A stretch of 64,000 nt of DNA from JAXLQL01 sp046331625 (GTDB lineage Bacteria > Acidobacteriota > Terriglobia > Bryobacterales > Bryobacteraceae), in NCBI GenBank assembly GCA_046331625.1, contig JAXLQL010000006.1:1-64000 (forward strand). The letters run 5' to 3'. Each line of letters starts with the position of its first letter. Within the stretch, counting starts at the first letter, position 1. The notes beneath the pieces were generated by a model. That model saw nothing but the letters and a program-made list of their open reading frames with translations. It searched no databases and had not been told where the DNA came from. Positions 60,813 through 64,000 of this stretch are shown piece after piece. A program made the translations under genes and the position numbers.

Positions 60813-63509
60813 GCGAGCGCCCAACTCCTCGTACAGGAGCCTCTGCCGCCCAGCGATGGCGTCCCAGCCGTAGCTGCGCTCCACCGTTTTGCGAGCCTCG
60901 CGCTCGATTGCATGCCGCTGCTTCGCGTCGCCGAGCAGCCGCGCCACGGCCTCCGCCATCTCCGGCGCCGTCGCGGACACGATCACGTCGTGCCCGTCGC
61001 GCAAATCGTCGAGTCCGTTGATGCCGGCAGGCGTCGATACGATCGCCTTGCCCATGGCCATCGCTTCCATGATCTTGATGTTGGTTCCGGCCGAAGCCAA
61101 CAGCGGAGCCACCACTACGGCTGCCCGGCGATAAGCGATCCTCGGATCCGACACGAAGTCTTCCACCTCTACACCCGCTGTCGCGAGCGGAGGCTGCACC
61201 TTGTCCGCGTAGCGTTCGAGGAAGAACTGGTGTCGCGATCCGGCGATGATGTGGAACACCGCACCCGGGCGCTTGGCCCGGACCGCCGGCCAAACCTCGC
61301 GCAAGAAGAAATCCACCGCGAGCAGATTTGGCAAATGCGCGAATGAGCCGATGAACAGCACGCGCTCGCCCTCGGGCGCCAATGTGGCTGGCCCGCCCGG
61401 CGCGCTGGATTGGAAGTGCTCGAGGTCCACGCCATTGGCGAGCACCAGCGCATTCGGAATCGCCACCGCCTCGCGGTCCTTGCCGGACATCACCACCACG
61501 CGATCCACCTGCGCCCACGCCGCCTTCTCAAATCGAACCCAGCGCTCGTACTGCTGCCGTGTCTCCCAATCCTCGCCGCGCGCGAGCATCTGCTGGTAGA
61601 GGTCATAGGTCACGTCGTGCTCCACCAGCACGGTCTTCGCCGGCGCGCACTCGCTCGCGTAGAGCGCCATCTGCGTGAATTCGAGCTGCGCCACCGCGGG
61701 GCGCCACTTCTTCATCATTAGCCGCAGCGCCATGCGGAACGGCAGACTGTCGTACTCGTCCACGGTGCTCGGCCTGTCGGTCAGCGGTCTGAGGTGGCTG
61801 CTCTCGAGCCGTACCAGCACCACCTCCACGGCAATGTCGAGCACTTCCCGCGGCGGCGTGGCCAGCTCATTCACGAAGCACACCAGCACCTGGTCGAAAT
61901 CGGCCGCCCCACGTCGAAACAGATTGTAGATGCGTACCGCTCCGCCATGCGAAAGCGGAAACGGGATGTAGGGGCTCGCCACCAACACGCGCGGCTTTCC
62001 GCTCGCGGCTTTCCCAGGGAACACCGCCACGTCACCGCTGCCGATCGCGAGAATCTCCGCGTCAACGAGCCTAGCCGCCGTGCGCCGCCGTGCCCATTGC
62101 GGAGCTCGCCACGCTTCGCCGAGCGCAGCCTTCGCCGCCGGATCGGGCGTCATAGTCGCCGCGCGCCGATTCAGCCGCTCGATCGCCTCGCGCCACAGCT
62201 TCGGATCGCTCGCGGTTCCGGCCGTGAATTTGAGGTAGTTCACCTCCAGCACGCGATCGAGCTCGCGCGGATCGTAGTATCGCGACGTGGTGGCACGGTG
62301 CCGATGCTCCACACGCGCGCCCGCCACGAAGACAGTGGGCCAGCCCCGTTGCCATCCGCGAAAGCCGAGGTCCAGATCCTCCACGTAAGCCGGCTCATAG
62401 ATCTCGTCGAGCCCACCCAGCGACTTCAGTTTGCCCGTATCGAACAGCGAACAGCCCCCGCTGCCATACAACACGTAGCTCGCGTTCTCGCCCTCGAGCG
62501 GCAGGTCGCACCGCACCGGAAAATCTTCCGCGTTGCGCTTCGCGGGCATCACTGCTTTGCCGGTTTCCTCGCGCCGAACACCTTCCGGAAACAGGATCTG
62601 CGCCGTGGCGCAGAACAGATCTGGCACCGTGCGGAACGCCTCCTCCAGGGGAGGGAAGAAGCCGCTGTCGAGCACCATGTCGTTGTTGAGCATCAGCAGG
62701 TGCGAGTACCCGGCCGCGGCGATCCCGCGATTCACCGCCCGCGCGAACGAAAGCGGCGCCGCACTCGTCTCGATGCGCACTTGCGGATACTCCGCTGCGA
62801 GCCAAGCCACCGTACCGTCGTCGGACCCGTTGTCCACCACGATGATCTCGCTGGGCCGGCCCGCCAATTCCCGCACCAATGTCGGCATCAGGCGCGCCAG
62901 CAAATCCCTGCCGTTGCGCGAAGGGATCACCACCGAGATTCCTCGCGGATACACGGCGCTCCCCACGGGTTCGGCGGGACGCGCCCTCTGTCGAAACGCA
63001 AACCACCCCGCCGCGCGCGCCACGCGATACTGCAACGGCCTCAGGAACGCCTTTGGATGCGCCAGCCGCCACAGCATCGTATAAGTGGCTCCGCCCGGCT
63101 GCAGCTCCCAACGCACGAAGTTCCGCGCCCGCCACAGAAGATGCCGCGCCACCGCGCCAAGCGAACGCGGCCGAAGCAGGAAGTGATCGAGGTTCTCGTT
63201 GAAGTAGATGGTGTTCAGCCCGCCGAGCCGTACGCCCATCCAGCGCATCGTCCAATACGGCATGCGCGGCTGCAAGATGATTCCCACGAACACGATCTGC
63301 TTGTCGCGCAACGCCGAGCGGCACAGAGCCAGATTCTCTTCGAGCGTGCGGCCCAGGTGATACGGGATCCACGCTGCGCCCTCGACGCGAAACTCCGACA
63401 CTACGTAAAGCGGCAAGTCGGGCCGGATCGCCCGCATCTTTTCGATCAGAGTCGGCGTCAGGTCTTCCGAGCCTGAAGCCACAGCGACCAGTACAGGCTC
63501 GGCGGACAT
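60804..63509 (-). CDS. Two-domain glycosyltransferase (GT2-GT4 fusion)
   Basis: A 901-residue protein. Residues 1-170 are an unrecognised N-terminal domain. A GT2 rhamnosyltransferase-like domain (about 190-440) follows, with ISVVIPSRNGRDLL, EIIVVDNGSDDGT and LLMLNNDM. The C-terminal GT4 domain (about 520-895) has VLVASPYIPFPLSHGGAVRIYNL at its start and the donor-binding EX7E-like region GTNIKIMEAMAMGKAIVSTPAGINGL. Such a protein could add two different sugars in sequence to a surface polysaccharide. It starts one base after the stop of the upstream gene at the window edge, suggesting a polysaccharide gene cluster continuing beyond the window. Confidence 0.92.
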   Translation of the reverse strand: MSAEPVLVAVASGSEDLTPTLIEKMRAIRPDLPLYVVSEFRVEGAAWIPYHLGRTLEENLALCRSALRDKQIVFVGIILQPRMPYWTMRWMGVRLGGLNTIYFNENLDHFLLRPRSLGAVARHLLWRARNFVRWELQPGGATYTMLWRLAHPKAFLRPLQYRVARAAGWFAFRQRARPAEPVGSAVYPRGISVVIPSRNGRDLLARLMPTLVRELAGRPSEIIVVDNGSDDGTVAWLAAEYPQVRIETSAAPLSFARAVNRGIAAAGYSHLLMLNNDMVLDSGFFPPLEEAFRTVPDLFCATAQILFPEGVRREETGKAVMPAKRNAEDFPVRCDLPLEGENASYVLYGSGGCSLFDTGKLKSLGGLDEIYEPAYVEDLDLGFRGWQRGWPTVFVAGARVEHRHRATTSRYYDPRELDRVLEVNYLKFTAGTASDPKLWREAIERLNRRAATMTPDPAAKAALGEAWRAPQWARRRTAARLVDAEILAIGSGDVAVFPGKAASGKPRVLVASPYIPFPLSHGGAVRIYNLFRRGAADFDQVLVCFVNELATPPREVLDIAVEVVLVRLESSHLRPLTDRPSTVDEYDSLPFRMALRLMMKKWRPAVAQLEFTQMALYASECAPAKTVLVEHDVTYDLYQQMLARGEDWETRQQYERWVRFEKAAWAQVDRVVVMSGKDREAVAIPNALVLANGVDLEHFQSSAPGGPATLAPEGERVLFIGSFAHLPNLLAVDFFLREVWPAVRAKRPGAVFHIIAGSRHQFFLERYADKVQPPLATAGVEVEDFVSDPRIAYRRAAVVVAPLLASAGTNIKIMEAMAMGKAIVSTPAGINGLDDLRDGHDVIVSATAPEMAEAVARLLGDAKQRHAIEREARKTVERSYGWDAIAGRQRLLYEELGARSL

Positions 63510-63510
63510 G

Positions 63511-64000
63511 TCAGATGAGCTGATCGAGCGCGGGCTCGAAGCGCCCTTCCTGATACTGCCGCCACATTTCGAGAGCCTGGAGCGCGAAGCCCGTCGAGAC
63601 GGGATTTACGAACGGCAGCAGCACGCCCCCTTTGCGCCCGAAACTGAACCCGCCGGCGTGGCGAAGCTCGGCCTCTGCCGGGTACTGAAACCCTCCCAGC
63701 GCCGCCGCTTCCTCTTCGGCTTGGCATTGCTGCAGCGGAACCACTCCGAGCCGGTCCGCGAACATCCGGACCCGCAGCAACTGCGCATAGACATCAGCGC
63801 GCTCGAACTTCGGCCGGATCGCGCGCAAGTAACCGGCCACGCGATCAATCGAACGGCGAAGCTCAGCCGTAACTTCCGGCCGCGCCGTCTCCGAGAGCAG
63901 CGCTTCGAGAAAGTAGCAATAGGCGTGCAGCCGGTCCATGATCTTTTCTTCTTCGAGCGTCCCGGGAAGAAACGAGGGCGCGCTGGCCAGAGCCATGCCG
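63511..64000 (-). CDS. C-terminal part of an uncharacterised protein, 5' end outside window
   Basis: Open to the window edge, so probably truncated at its N-terminus; an in-frame ATG at 63996 is internal or the true start. The visible part is helical (MDRLHAYCYFLEALLSETARPEVTAELRRSIDRVAGYLRAIRPKFERADVYAQLLRVRMFADRLG) and reminiscent of alpha/alpha-toroid enzymes found in polysaccharide clusters. Its stop lies one base before the glycosyltransferase start, so the two are co-expressed. Confidence 0.7.
   Translation of the reverse strand, partial: GMALASAPSFLPGTLEEEKIMDRLHAYCYFLEALLSETARPEVTAELRRSIDRVAGYLRAIRPKFERADVYAQLLRVRMFADRLGVVPLQQCQAEEEAAALGGFQYPAEAELRHAGGFSFGRKGGVLLPFVNPVSTGFALQALEMWRQYQEGRFEPALDQLI

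Overview
The window is a GC-rich bacterial chromosome segment. I read it as Acidobacteriota, most likely a Solibacter/Bryobacter-type member. That rests on an Oar-like TonB-dependent receptor with a carboxypeptidase-regulatory N-terminus, PEP-CTERM proteins with an exosortase, Tat-type leaders on several oxidoreductases and a sulfatase, a quinoprotein/cytochrome c dehydrogenase, a subtilase with NVVW repeats, and a dispersed palindromic repeat built on GTGGGGC plus two hairpins. Taxonomy is inferred: there is no rRNA gene here. I saw no tRNA, CRISPR array, prophage or complete insertion sequence.

Layout. 1-4847: a coupled cassette of a DUF6880-like protein (5' end outside the window), an SNF2 helicase and a SWIM zinc-finger protein. 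4978-9106 (-): ileS-lspA-lgt, translation and lipoprotein maturation. 9299-11710: an HD-GYP/GAF/GGDEF signalling protein. 11911-17232: divergent FAD oxidoreductase and PQQ dehydrogenase, a PEP-CTERM protein, and a duplicated PQQ-gene tail. 17289-17866: a DUF433/DUF5615 toxin-antitoxin pair. 18004-23166 (-): an ilvB-ilvN-ilvC-cimA operon preceded by a leader peptide and attenuator; cimA carries two frameshifts. 23273-24053: a decayed DoxX-like gene. 24357-29526: subtilase, RNA ligase, HigBA and an FHA-GAF-SpoIIE phosphatase. 29600-34506 (-): a large cytochrome c/HEAT protein and a sulfatase.

34671-45641 (+) is the most interesting block. It holds an SPFH protein, a membrane VIT/VWA protein ending in a PEP-CTERM signal, an exosortase, an EpsI-like protein, a predicted exported protein, a family-5 solute-binding protein, an 83-codon ORF made by tandem duplication across a gene boundary, an NtrY-like kinase and an NtrC-type regulator. 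Most junctions from the exosortase onward overlap or are very short, so they may form one regulated sorting/sensing unit.

45834-64000: an RRM RNA-binding protein, a Wzm-type permease with an extra N-terminal domain, a PIN toxin-antitoxin pair, the TonB-dependent receptor, an EF-G paralogue, Ldh/MFS catabolic genes, a TPR protein, an orphan HicB, an FMN alpha-hydroxy-acid oxidase, an exported methyltransferase, a PadR-controlled membrane protein, a small zinc-ribbon protein, and a GT2-GT4 glycosyltransferase fusion beside a gene that runs off the window.
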